The notes under the pieces were generated by a model. That model was not told the origin of the DNA and ran no database searches. It saw nothing but the letters and a program-made list of their open reading frames with translations. Shown piece by piece: positions 1 to 7,214 of a DNA stretch of 11,156 nucleotides (its first letter is position 1; every line of letters starts with the position of its first letter). The DNA comes from Acidobacteriota bacterium (GTDB lineage Bacteria > Acidobacteriota > UBA4820 > DSQY01), in contig JAEMPZ010000240.1 of NCBI GenBank assembly GCA_022759065.1, positions 1,357-12,512 of the forward strand, given 5' to 3'. The translations under genes and the position numbers were made by a program.

Positions 1-894
1 TCACGCCCGCGGGTGGAATTGGCGGTAGATGCGCTTGAGCCGCTCCTGCTCGACATGGGTGTATATCTGGGTGGTCGAAATGTCCGAATGTCCGAGCATG
101 ATTTGGACGGAGCGCAAGTCGGCGCCGTGTTCCAGAAGGTGCGTGGCAAATGAGTGGCGGAGCGTGTGCGGGCTGAAGTGCTTTGATATTCCGGCGGCCC
201 TCGCGTAGCGCACGACCATCAGCCAAACCGTCTTGCGGCTGAGCGCCTGGCCTCGCCCCGTGACAAACAGCGCCTTGCTCTCGCGCTCCCGAAGCAGGGC
301 AGGACGCGCCTTGGCGCTGTATTTTTCAATCCAGTCCTGGGCCACTTCGCCGAGAGGCACGATGCGTTCCTTGGAACCTTTGCCCATGACCAGGACAAAA
401 CCAGCCTGGAGGTTCAGCCGTTCCATCGTCAGGGAGACGAGTTCCGAAACCCTGATGCCGGTCGCGTACAGCACCTCGAAAATGGCCCTGTCCCGAAGGC
501 CGAGGTTTGTTGAAATGTCGGGCGCGGCCAGAAAACGCTCGACCTCCTCTTCGTTAAGGCAAGAGGGAAGCCGCTTAAGGGCGTGAGGGGGGTCAATATT
601 CTCCGTTGGGTCGTTGTCGCACAGCTTTTCCAAAAGCAGGAACCGGTAAAAGGTTCTGAGCGCGGCAAGCCGCCGGGACGACGTCGCCGCGGCCAAGCCC
701 TCTTTGCGTTCGCTCGCCAGAAAGTCCCTGACGTCCTCCCTGCGGACATCAGCGGGGCTTTTCTGCGTCAGCGCGAAAAAACGTTCCAGGTCCCCCTTGT
801 ATGCCGCCACCGAGTTGGGGCTGAGGCCGCGCTCCACGACCAGATGGTCAAGAAAAGCGGCGACCTCTCGGGAATGGCGGGGTTCGTCTCCCAT
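1..894 (-). CDS. xerD: Tyrosine site-specific recombinase XerD
   Basis: XerD acts with XerC at the chromosomal dif site to resolve chromosome dimers, activated by the FtsK translocase at the septum. The 297-residue product has an N-terminal SAM-like core-binding domain (about 10-95) and a C-terminal catalytic domain (about 108-290). All six tyrosine-recombinase residues are visible: R148, K172, H243, R246, H269 and nucleophile Y278, within one residue of the E. coli XerD positions. The C-terminal tail ending HPRA and the [14 protein letters not shown] block favour XerD over XerC. The ATG at 894 is chosen because AGAAGG (903-908) lies 8 bases upstream. An in-frame TTG at 900 would sit only 2 bases from it. 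The TGA stop occupies bases 1-3, so the gene is complete. It lies 49 bases downstream of dtd and is probably co-transcribed with it. A stand-alone XerA/XerH-type role is possible if no second Xer exists. Confidence 0.95.
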   Translation of the reverse strand: MGDEPRHSREVAAFLDHLVVERGLSPNSVAAYKGDLERFFALTQKSPADVRREDVRDFLASERKEGLAAATSSRRLAALRTFYRFLLLEKLCDNDPTENIDPPHALKRLPSCLNEEEVERFLAAPDISTNLGLRDRAIFEVLYATGIRVSELVSLTMERLNLQAGFVLVMGKGSKERIVPLGEVAQDWIEKYSAKARPALLRERESKALFVTGRGQALSRKTVWLMVVRYARAAGISKHFSPHTLRHSFATHLLEHGADLRSVQIMLGHSDISTTQIYTHVEQERLKRIYRQFHPRA

Positions 895-943
895 TTTCAA
901 TGCCTTCTTGCTCCCGTGGCTCGGTGGCGAACTATCGTTTTGG

Positions 944-1384
944 TCACGGCCTGTGAAGGATCAGCGTAACGGGACCGTCGTTCACGAGCTCGACTTCCAT
1001 CATCGCCTGAAAAACTCCGGTTTTAACCGGTAGCCCCTGCTCCTTCATAAGAGAAACAAACCTGTCGAAAAGAAGTCTGGCCCTCTCAGGCGCGGCAGCG
1101 TGAGAGAAGGAGGGGCGGGTTCCTTTGCGAAGGTCTCCCACTAAAGTGAACTGGCTGACGGCGAGAACCTCCCCGCCGGTTTCGCGCACGGAAAGGTTCA
1201 TCTTGCCCTGGCTGTCTTGAAAGAGGCGGACTTCGCCCACTTTTCGAGCACACCAGGCGGCCTCTTCCTCGCAATCGTCTCTCTCAACCGCGCACAAAAC
1301 GAGCAAGCCCGGGCCTATGGCCCCCGATTCCTTGCCTTCAACCGTGACGCGCGCTCGGCTTACCCTCTGCAGGACGAGTATCAT
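944..1384 (-). CDS. dtd: D-aminoacyl-tRNA deacylase (D-Tyr-tRNA deacylase)
   Basis: This cytoplasmic proofreading enzyme hydrolyses D-amino acids (and mischarged glycine) from tRNA, keeping D-residues out of proteins. The product is 146 residues, the normal length for bacterial Dtd. It carries both family signatures: SQFTL at 77-81, and the C-terminal NDGPVT block at 135-140 containing the Gly-cisPro pair (G137-P138) that enforces chiral selectivity. The start MILVLQRV is the canonical Dtd N terminus. The open frame runs 14 codons further upstream, but ATG 1384 has GAAGGAG 4 bases before it. The gene follows a terminator-like hairpin after ftsZ and precedes xerD by 49 bases, so dtd-xerD looks like its own unit. 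A link to the D-amino acids used for peptidoglycan in the same cluster is attractive but only inferred. Confidence 0.95.
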   Translation of the reverse strand: MILVLQRVSRARVTVEGKESGAIGPGLLVLCAVERDDCEEEAAWCARKVGEVRLFQDSQGKMNLSVRETGGEVLAVSQFTLVGDLRKGTRPSFSHAAAPERARLLFDRFVSLMKEQGLPVKTGVFQAMMEVELVNDGPVTLILHRP

Positions 1385-1484
1385 TGTTCTCCTTCTTCGC
1401 GGCCGGGCGAGCGGCCCTCTAAACACGGTACTCCAAAGCCCCTGACACGTAAAGCCATGGGCCGCGGCGCGTGGGGGAAACAGG

Positions 1485-1513
1485 CCAAAGGCCCGCGCTA
1501 GGCGGGCCTTTGG
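1485..1513 (-). terminator. Terminator-like hairpin between ftsZ and dtd
   Basis: A perfect 12-bp inverted repeat (arm CCAAAGGCCCGC) flanks a 5-base loop. The AAAGG/CCTTT ends of the stem put three T residues at the foot in either direction, giving it a bidirectional terminator look. It lies 87 bases past the ftsZ stop and 100 bases before the dtd start. There is no long T run after the stem (the minus strand continues CCTGTTTCCC), so termination may be partial. Confidence 0.6.
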
Positions 1514-1528
1514 GGGGCAGGGACAGCG

Positions 1529-1545
1529 CGGCCTGCTGGAGGCCG
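1529..1545. repeat. Short inverted repeat in the ftsZ-dtd spacer
   Basis: A perfect 6-bp inverted repeat, CGGCCT and AGGCCG, has a 5-base loop. On the plus strand it is followed after a few bases by CTTTATTTT, so it could act as a weak terminator for antisense transcription. On the minus strand, the sense of the genes, no T tract follows. Confidence 0.3.
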
Positions 1546-1566
1546 TGGCTTTATTTTGAACCCGGT

Positions 1567-1589
1567 GGGCGCGGTGGCACGCCGCGCCC
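1567..1589. repeat. GC-rich inverted repeat just after the ftsZ stop
   Basis: A perfect 8-bp inverted repeat, GGGCGCGG and CCGCGCCC, has a 7-base loop and begins 11 bases beyond the ftsZ stop codon. It lacks a T tract on the minus strand, so it looks more like a 3'-end stabilising structure for ftsZ mRNA than a terminator. In GC-rich DNA an 8-bp repeat can also occur by chance. Confidence 0.35.
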
Positions 1590-1600
1590 GCTGGCCAGTG

Positions 1601-2860
1601 TCAGTTCTTGCGCTCCTTGCGCAAAAACGTGGGGGTCTGCTCCACTTCAAAGTCGCGTTCCGTCGCCGCGCCGGGCAGCGGGCTGTTTGGCGTCGCGTTG
1701 GCAAATATGTTTCCGCGAATAAACCCGGTTGGCTGGGCTGGCGGCGCGATGATTGGCGAGTCCACGCCGGGGACGCTCGAGAAGATGGCCGCCCCTCCTG
1801 CCGCCGCGACGGCCTGCGTCTGCTGCTGCGCAAGGGACCCGAAAGCGGGACGCTTGAGCGTTTTTACCTCCGCTGTTTCGAACGCGGCGGCCACGACGGT
1901 TATGCGGACCTCGTCGCCAAGCTGGTCGTCGAGGCTCGTGCCCCACAGGACATTGGCCTCTGGATGAGCCTTTTCGCGCACGAAATCGCAGGCCAGTTTT
2001 ACTTCCTGCAGCCTCATCTTCTTGCCGCCGGCGAAATTGATCAGTATGGATTTCGCCCCCTGAATCGAGGCGTCCTCCAGAAGCGGGTTGTTGGCCGCCT
2101 TCTCCGCGGCGTCCAGGGCCCGCCTTTCACCGACGCCGAATCCCATGCCCATAACGGCGCGCCCGCCGGCCGACAGGACCGTCCTCACGTCCTCGAAATC
2201 GAGGTTGATGAGGCCCGGGCGAGTGACAAGGTCCGTGATGCCCTGAACCCCCTGCCGCAGGACGTCGTCGGCCGCCTGGAAAGCCTCTTCCATCGTCACG
2301 TCCTCCGGCAATCTAGTCAGCAGGTTGTCGTTGGGAATGACGATCAGCGTGGCCGCGGCCTCCATCAGGCCGTCAAGGCCCCGCTTGGCGTTGAGCTCGC
2401 GTTGCCTTCCCTCCATGCCGAACGGGCGCGTCACCACGGCTACCATAAGGGCATTGGCTTCGCACGCAAGCCTCGCGACCACCGGAGCCGCGCCCGTGCC
2501 GGTGCCCCCGCCCATGCCAGCGGCGATGAAGACCAGGTCGGCCCCCTGCAGGTGTTCAGCGAGGACGGCCATATCCTCGACCGCGGCCTGCTCTCCCCTT
2601 TCCGGGTGGCCGCCCGTGCCGAGCCCTCGCGTGAGCTTCTGCCCGATCTGGATTTTTGTCTGGGCCTGTGATTTTTCAAGGTCCTGGTAGTCGGTGTTCA
2701 CCGCTATGAACTCGACGTCCTTCAGGCCGGCGGCTATCATGCGGTTGACCGCGTTTCCTCCGGCTCCTCCAACGCCCACCACCTTGATTCTGACCTTTCT
2801 GGCGCCCATGGCTTCCTCCGGCTCCTCCATCGTGAAAACCAACCCGCTGTCCTCGACCAT
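1601..2860 (-). CDS. ftsZ: Cell division GTPase FtsZ
   Basis: FtsZ is the tubulin homologue that assembles the cytokinetic ring at midcell. The 419-residue product has a nucleotide-binding domain opening with VVGVGGAGGNAV at about 27-38, the tubulin signature GGGTGTG at 117-123, and the catalytic T7 loop NLDFEDV at 219-225 (D221 and D224). An Ala/Gly/Pro-rich linker (about 331-405) leads to the conserved C-terminal peptide QTPTFLRK (408-415), the docking site for FtsA, and a basic end. ATG 2860 is chosen because AGGGGG lies 6 bases upstream and the acidic N-terminal tail resembles other FtsZ proteins. ATG 2809 (residue 18) also has GGAGG 5 bases upstream and is the main alternative. The gene follows ftsA after 49 bases and is the last dcw gene. 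Residues 84-85 are Gly-His where Ala-Asn or Gly-Asn is usual. Confidence 0.98.
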   Translation of the reverse strand: MVEDSGLVFTMEEPEEAMGARKVRIKVVGVGGAGGNAVNRMIAAGLKDVEFIAVNTDYQDLEKSQAQTKIQIGQKLTRGLGTGGHPERGEQAAVEDMAVLAEHLQGADLVFIAAGMGGGTGTGAAPVVARLACEANALMVAVVTRPFGMEGRQRELNAKRGLDGLMEAAATLIVIPNDNLLTRLPEDVTMEEAFQAADDVLRQGVQGITDLVTRPGLINLDFEDVRTVLSAGGRAVMGMGFGVGERRALDAAEKAANNPLLEDASIQGAKSILINFAGGKKMRLQEVKLACDFVREKAHPEANVLWGTSLDDQLGDEVRITVVAAAFETAEVKTLKRPAFGSLAQQQTQAVAAAGGAAIFSSVPGVDSPIIAPPAQPTGFIRGNIFANATPNSPLPGAATERDFEVEQTPTFLRKERKN

Positions 2861-2877
2861 TCGCTGCCCCCTTTCTG

Positions 2878-2897
2878 GCCCGGGGTGCCGCCCGGGC
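2878..2897 (-). repeat. GC hairpin upstream of the ftsZ ribosome binding site
   Basis: A perfect 7-bp inverted repeat, GCCCGGG and CCCGGGC, with a 6-base loop fills much of the 49-base ftsA-ftsZ spacer. It ends 17 bases before the ftsZ ATG and just upstream of the Shine-Dalgarno AAAGGGGG. No T run follows, so it is not an intrinsic terminator. It could be an mRNA processing or stability element that adjusts the FtsZ:FtsA ratio, but that role is inference. Confidence 0.4.
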
Positions 2898-2909
2898 TGT
2901 GTCCTATGC

Positions 2910-4133
2910 CTAAACCGCGTCCCTGAAACCGTTCAACAATCGGCGGAAGAGGCCGCCCTTCCGGCGTCCTGCGCCACCGCGCGCTTCCCGCTGCGCCCCG
3001 TAAAGGACCAATCCAACGGCCGTCGCGAAGAGCGGCGCCGAAACCATATTGGAAAGGCCCTTCGCTCCCATTGGCTCGCCAACGCGAACCTGGTGGTCAA
3101 AAACGCCCTGCGCCACTTCGTCGAGGCCGGAAAGGCTCGCGCCGCCCCCGGTTAGCACCAGGCCGGCATTGATCGTCTTTTCGAGCCTCGCGTCCCTTAT
3201 ATCCTCGTACAGAAGCTGGAACAGCTCCTCCGCCCTTGGTTGCAGTATCTCGGCGAGCCGGGACCGTTCCACGACGGCCGGGCGCTTTCCGGCCGTGGCC
3301 GGGACCTCCACCGTCTCTTCATCCTGCACCAGGGTCGTCAGCGCGCAGCCATATTTTTTCTTTATGATCTCCGCGTCCGCGATGCCGGTTTTCAACCCTA
3401 CCGCCAGGTCGTTCGTGAAGTGCTCCCCGCCGATCGGAATGATGCGGGTGTGCCAGAGCGCCCCCTTCTCGAAAACCGCCATGCCGGTCGTGCCATGACC
3501 CACGTTGATGAGCGCGACGCCGATCTCCTTCTCGTCAGGGGTCAGCACGGCGCAGGCGTCGGCCATCAGGTTTAGAACCGGTTCCGTGACCGCGATGCCG
3601 TAGCGATTCACCACCGTTCCGAGATTCTGAAGGCTGGTGATCGAGCCGGTGATGATGTGAACGTTGGCTTCCAGGCGGGAACCAGGCATCCCCTCCGGGT
3701 GGCTTATGCCATCCTGGTCGTCAACGATGTATTCCTGCGGGAAGGTGTGAAATATCTGCTGATCCTGAGGGAAGCTGATGGTCCTGGCCCCATCCAGAAC
3801 CCGAGCTATGTCATCCCCGGTGATCACCCTCTCTTTGGACGAGATCGCCACCACGCCGCGGCTGTTGAACCCGCGGACATGGCACCCGCCGACGCTGACA
3901 TAGGCGCGTTCCACGGAGTAGCCGGCCATGCCCTCCGCCTCCTCGACGGAAGCCTTGACGCACGCCGCCACTTCGTCAAGACTGGCGACGATGCCCTTTC
4001 GCATGCCCCTGGAATCAACTTTCCCGATGCCTGTGATCTCGACGCCTCCGTCTTCGGCGATTTTGCCGATGACGGTGGCCACCTTGGACGTGCCAATGTC
4101 AATTCCAACCACGTACCCGCTGTCTTTAGCCAT
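2910..4133 (-). CDS. ftsA: Actin-like division protein FtsA
   Basis: FtsA is the actin/Hsp70-fold protein that anchors FtsZ to the inner membrane and recruits later divisome proteins. The product has 407 residues, a usual length. Visible parts are phosphate-1 GIDIGTSK at 10-17, the 1C/SHS2 subdomain (about 84-165) with the typical FNSRGVVAI, the adenosine loop LTGGGASL at 327-334, and a C-terminal amphipathic targeting helix GLFRRLLNGFRDAV at 394-407. Phosphate-2 (210-217) is unusual: it reads NVGHGTTG where the family has D-x-G-G-G-T-T-D. The ATG at 4133 has AAGGGGAG 4 bases upstream, inside ftsQ. An ATG at 4148 lacks such a site, and the open frame further upstream is a shadow of ftsQ. The start overlaps the ftsQ stop by 8 bases, which suggests translational coupling. 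Confidence 0.96.
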   Translation of the reverse strand: MAKDSGYVVGIDIGTSKVATVIGKIAEDGGVEITGIGKVDSRGMRKGIVASLDEVAACVKASVEEAEGMAGYSVERAYVSVGGCHVRGFNSRGVVAISSKERVITGDDIARVLDGARTISFPQDQQIFHTFPQEYIVDDQDGISHPEGMPGSRLEANVHIITGSITSLQNLGTVVNRYGIAVTEPVLNLMADACAVLTPDEKEIGVALINVGHGTTGMAVFEKGALWHTRIIPIGGEHFTNDLAVGLKTGIADAEIIKKKYGCALTTLVQDEETVEVPATAGKRPAVVERSRLAEILQPRAEELFQLLYEDIRDARLEKTINAGLVLTGGGASLSGLDEVAQGVFDHQVRVGEPMGAKGLSNMVSAPLFATAVGLVLYGAQREARGGAGRRKGGLFRRLLNGFRDAV

Positions 4134-4938
4134 TGTGCTCCCCTTCATCCGATAACGCGGGCGGCACAAGCGCGACCCTGCCGGCCCAGCGCAGATCCAT
4201 CGTTTTCCATCCTGGCTTGTAGGCCGCCACCCATGGGCGAGCCGCGACATACTTGCGCCACGCCTCAGCCACGCTTCCCGCCTCAGTTTCCAATGTCCAG
4301 CCATCCTGGGTGGTCAAGACGTAGGCGCCGCCAGCCCCGCGCCCCACCGAGGCTATCTGCCCCGCCAGCCCGACTTTCATAAGTTCGGCCACTACGCTTT
4401 GCACCCCGCCGTCGGTGGGAACCGCTCCAGGCGCCAACGCGGCGGCCACTGGAAGCGACGGCTCCGCTGGCCAGACGTTTCCGGCCCCGTCTATGGCAAC
4501 GTTGCCATTCGCTGTCGCCACGGCGCAGATCGCCGTCCTCTCTCTCACTTCGACGATCAGCGTGTCTGGAAGATGCTTGCGGTAGACAAATCCCTCGACC
4601 CAGCTCACGGCCTGCAATTTTGCCGTCACCGCGTCCGTGTCCAGCGCAAGCAGGTTTTCCCCCATGAGGCCGCTCAAGGCATCACGCACCGCCCCCGGAT
4701 TGTGGCGCTCGACGCCCAACACTTGCAGGCTTCTAAGCGCGAAGGCGTGGTGGGAATGGAGCACGTTCCATCCGGCCTGGCATAGCATCGCTATCCCCAA
4801 GAGCACGCCGGCGACAAAGACCACCCGCAATAGCGCGGCGAGCCATCGCTTGTTTCTGCGCGAGACGCGCGGATTCATCATCGGCCCGTTCAAGCGCAGG
4901 TTTTCGTGCGGCCTGAAGTACTGCTCGCTAAAGCGCAC
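4126..4938 (-). CDS. ftsQ: Cell division protein FtsQ (POTRA domain)
   Basis: FtsQ is a bitopic inner-membrane protein that scaffolds the FtsQLB part of the divisome. The 270-residue model has a basic cytoplasmic tail (1-31), one membrane segment (about 32-54), a POTRA domain (about 66-135) with the typical order V-L-G-V, G-E-N-L-L-A-L-D, S-W-V-E, and L-P-D-T-L-x-V-E-V-x-E, and a C-terminal beta domain (about 136-260). GTG 4938 is preferred because GGAGG lies 9 bases upstream and the next 16 codons, which would otherwise be spacer, have G or C at nearly every third position. The ATG codons at 4881 and 4878 (251 or 250 residues) lack a clear ribosome binding site but remain possible. The start overlaps murB by 11 bases, and the end overlaps ftsA by 8. 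The sequence is poorly conserved, as is usual for FtsQ, so the call rests on domain layout and context. Confidence 0.9.
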   Translation of the reverse strand: MRFSEQYFRPHENLRLNGPMMNPRVSRRNKRWLAALLRVVFVAGVLLGIAMLCQAGWNVLHSHHAFALRSLQVLGVERHNPGAVRDALSGLMGENLLALDTDAVTAKLQAVSWVEGFVYRKHLPDTLIVEVRERTAICAVATANGNVAIDGAGNVWPAEPSLPVAAALAPGAVPTDGGVQSVVAELMKVGLAGQIASVGRGAGGAYVLTTQDGWTLETEAGSVAEAWRKYVAARPWVAAYKPGWKTMDLRWAGRVALVPPALSDEGEHNG

Positions 4939-5830
4939 GGCGCCAAACCTCCATTTCGTAATCAAGAACAACGCCCGCCTTCGCCGCGGCTGCCCGCGCC
5001 TCCTCGCAAAGGCCCCAGGCATCGGCAAAAGTGGCGTCCCCATGGTTGACGAGAAAATTCGCGTGGATCTCGGAGAAACCGGCTCCACCACGCCGTTTGC
5101 CCCTGAACCCAAGCTGTTCGAGAATCCGGCCGGCGAAATCGCCCGGGGGATTTTTGAAGACGGAACCGGCGGACGGGACATTCCACGGTTGGCTCGAAAG
5201 CCTTTTGGCCTTTGATTCCTCGAAGCGCGCCTCTATGGCGGAGCGTTCGTCCCTCTTAAGAAGCATGCGGCATCCCGCGACCACCCCATGGGACGAGACG
5301 TTGCTTGATCGGTAGCCGAAGCTGAACGAGGAAGCTTCGCGCCACTTGAAACCCGAGCCCTGCTCTATGACCGCCACGTGCGTGATCAGAGAGGACATTT
5401 CCGCGCCGTAAGCCCCGGCGTTCATGACGACCGCTCCTCCCACGAGCCCAGGGATGCCCGCCATTCCCTCGAGGCCGGAGAGGCCTTGGCGAATCGCCTG
5501 GGCACAGAGCGCGGGCATCGGAACGTCGGCGTCAGCCTCCACGGCCTCGCCATCGAACCGAACCGTCCCGCCGCACCTGCGAAGCTGCAAAACTCCAAAG
5601 CCAAGCGCTCCTTCCTCGATAAGCAGATTGGTTCCGCCCCCCAGCACCTTGAATGGCGCGCCGCTCTTCCAAAGCCCCTCCAAGAGCGCGCTCGCCGACT
5701 GCCACGAAGAGGGGCGCGCGACGAAAAGCGGCTCTCCGCCTATGCGCAGGCTCACCTGCGCGGCGAGTGATTCGCCCCGTAAAAACTCGACGTCGAGCGC
5801 GCGGCATAGCCGCTCTACGGCCTCAACCAC
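4928..5830 (-). CDS. murB: UDP-N-acetylenolpyruvoylglucosamine reductase MurB
   Basis: MurB is the FAD-dependent cytoplasmic enzyme that reduces UDP-GlcNAc-enolpyruvate to UDP-MurNAc with NADPH. The 300-residue product shows the FAD-binding block LGGGTNLLI at 63-71, the strongly conserved GLSGLEGMAGIPG at 116-128 followed by MNAGAYG at 136-142, FGYRSS at 171-176, and the substrate-domain block AGSVFKNPPGDFAG at 221-234 whose Ser223 is the expected proton donor. The active-site Glu is E292 or E294, near the C terminus. Length and motifs fit the shorter type II MurB rather than the E. coli type I. GTG 5830 is chosen because AGGAGG lies 9 bases upstream. A TTG at 5848 would add six residues but overlies that site. 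The gene overlaps the murC stop by 8 bases, so translation is probably coupled. Confidence 0.95.
   Translation of the reverse strand: MVEAVERLCRALDVEFLRGESLAAQVSLRIGGEPLFVARPSSWQSASALLEGLWKSGAPFKVLGGGTNLLIEEGALGFGVLQLRRCGGTVRFDGEAVEADADVPMPALCAQAIRQGLSGLEGMAGIPGLVGGAVVMNAGAYGAEMSSLITHVAVIEQGSGFKWREASSFSFGYRSSNVSSHGVVAGCRMLLKRDERSAIEARFEESKAKRLSSQPWNVPSAGSVFKNPPGDFAGRILEQLGFRGKRRGGAGFSEIHANFLVNHGDATFADAWGLCEEARAAAAKAGVVLDYEMEVWRRAL
4948..4952 (-). promoter_or_regulatory. Ribosome binding site that decides the ftsQ start
   Basis: GGAGG on the minus strand lies inside the 3' end of murB, 9 bases upstream of GTG 4938. The downstream ATG pair (4881 and 4878) has nothing comparable, so this site is the main reason for the longer ftsQ model. 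Confidence 0.5.
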
Positions 5831-7214
5831 CAGGGCCTTCCTCCTCAAGCAGGGAGAGCAATGGTTCCCCCGCCGTGGTTATCGTCCCCGCGCCAAGCGT
5901 TATCACCAGGTCGCCGCCGCGAAGCAACGGCCTCGCGAAAACGGGAATGGCCTGGACCGCCGGGCAATAGTGGACATTTGAGTGGCCCAAGGCGGCAGTC
6001 CGACTGGCTAACTCCTCCCCGGTCACGCCTTCAATGGGCGGTTCGCTCGCGGCGTACACTTCCGTGATCACCACTACGTCGGCGGCTTGAAACACCCTCG
6101 CGAAATCGTCCATCAGCGCCTTAAGCCTCGTGTAACGGTGCGGCTGGAACAGGACGACGACGCGGCCGGGGCCGGCGACCTTCCGGGCCGCTTCAAGGGT
6201 CGCTCTGATCTCCGTTGGATGATGCCCGTAATCGTCTACCACGCGAACCTTCGCCGCTTCGCCCTTTAGTTCGAATCGCCTGTCCGCTCCCGGAAAACAA
6301 GCGAGGCTCCCGGCGATTTGCGCGAAGGGTATGCCGAGCTCCTCGCAGGCCGCGACGGCAGCCGTGGCGTTGAGCAGAACGTGGCGCCCAACCTGGGCCA
6401 GCCTGATCTCTCCCCTTTCCTCTCCGCGGACGCTCACCTTGAACCGCTCGCCTTGAGGCCCGGAAGAAAGGGGAATCGCCCTGTAGTCGGCGGATTCCGA
6501 CACGCCGTACGTGACGACGCGCCTGCGAAACTTCGGCAGGAGCGGCTGTAGGTTCGGGTCGTCCTTGCATGCCACGATCGCGCCGTAGAAGGGAACGCGG
6601 TTTGCAAAGTCGAGAAAAGCGTCTTGAAGGTCCTTGATGTCCGGGTAACAATCCACGTGTTCCCAGTCAATGTTGGTAATCACCGCCATCGTTGGGAAGA
6701 GCAGCAGGAAACTGCGGTCCGACTCGTCGGCCTCTGCTACAAGGAGGTCGCTCTTGCCGAGGCGCGCGGATGCCTTGAGCGTCGAAAGGCGGCCGCCTAT
6801 AACGACGGTCGGATCGAGGCCGGCCTCGTGCGAGCAGTGGGCTATCATGGCCGTCACCGTGGTTTTGCCGTGCGAGCCGGAGACCGCCACCGATAATTTC
6901 ATCCGCATCAGCTCCGCCAGCATTTCGGCGCGCGGAATCACCGGAATGCCGAGATGGCGGGCTTCCTGAAGCTCCGGATTTTCAGGCGAAACCGCCGAGG
7001 AGTAAACCACGACCTTGGCTCCATGCACATTGGACGCAAAGTGGCCAAGTGATATCTTGGCGCCGTGGCTCTTGAGCGCCTCGGTGACCGCGTTCTCGCG
7101 GACGTCCGAGCCGGTGACCGAGAAGCCCATGGTCAGAAGAACCTCGGCTATCCCGCTCATCCCTATGCCGCCGATTCCGACGAAATGGACTTTGTTCAGC
7201 GACGAGAGCCTCAT
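5823..7214 (-). CDS. murC: UDP-N-acetylmuramate--L-alanine ligase MurC
   Basis: MurC is the ATP-dependent cytoplasmic ligase that adds L-Ala to UDP-MurNAc, the first step of the stem peptide. The 463-residue product has the three Mur ligase domains: an N-terminal UDP-binding domain opening with HFVGIGGIGMSGIA at 10-23, a central ATPase domain with P-loop SGSHGKTT at 112-119, EADESD at 161-166 and NIDWEHVD at 181-188, and a C-terminal domain with DDYGHHPTE at 327-335 and FQPHRYTR at 356-363. In the usual G-R-H-N-V-x-N stretch this protein reads GRHVLLN (276-282), so the Asn after His is Val. ATG 7214 has GGGAGG 6 bases upstream and overlaps the murG stop as ATGA. The frame open above it is a shadow of murG. 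Confidence 0.97.
   Translation of the reverse strand: MRLSSLNKVHFVGIGGIGMSGIAEVLLTMGFSVTGSDVRENAVTEALKSHGAKISLGHFASNVHGAKVVVYSSAVSPENPELQEARHLGIPVIPRAEMLAELMRMKLSVAVSGSHGKTTVTAMIAHCSHEAGLDPTVVIGGRLSTLKASARLGKSDLLVAEADESDRSFLLLFPTMAVITNIDWEHVDCYPDIKDLQDAFLDFANRVPFYGAIVACKDDPNLQPLLPKFRRRVVTYGVSESADYRAIPLSSGPQGERFKVSVRGEERGEIRLAQVGRHVLLNATAAVAACEELGIPFAQIAGSLACFPGADRRFELKGEAAKVRVVDDYGHHPTEIRATLEAARKVAGPGRVVVLFQPHRYTRLKALMDDFARVFQAADVVVITEVYAASEPPIEGVTGEELASRTAALGHSNVHYCPAVQAIPVFARPLLRGGDLVITLGAGTITTAGEPLLSLLEEEGPGG
5840..5845 (-). promoter_or_regulatory. Ribosome binding site that decides the murB start
   Basis: AGGAGG on the minus strand lies in the last codons of murC, with 9 bases to GTG 5830. 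It is a full Shine-Dalgarno match, and it begins directly after the competing TTG at 5848, which makes that start unlikely. Confidence 0.65.

Noticed and set aside
1425..1453. Possible promoter for dtd: TTTACG, 17 bases, TACCGT on the minus strand
   Set aside because: The spacing is right but the boxes match the sigma-70 consensus poorly (4/6 and 3/6), which is not enough to call.
1556..2671. Long plus-strand open frame (371 codons) opposite ftsZ
   Set aside because: It is antisense to an unmistakable ftsZ, resembles no known family, and is explained by the strong G/C third-position bias of the real gene.
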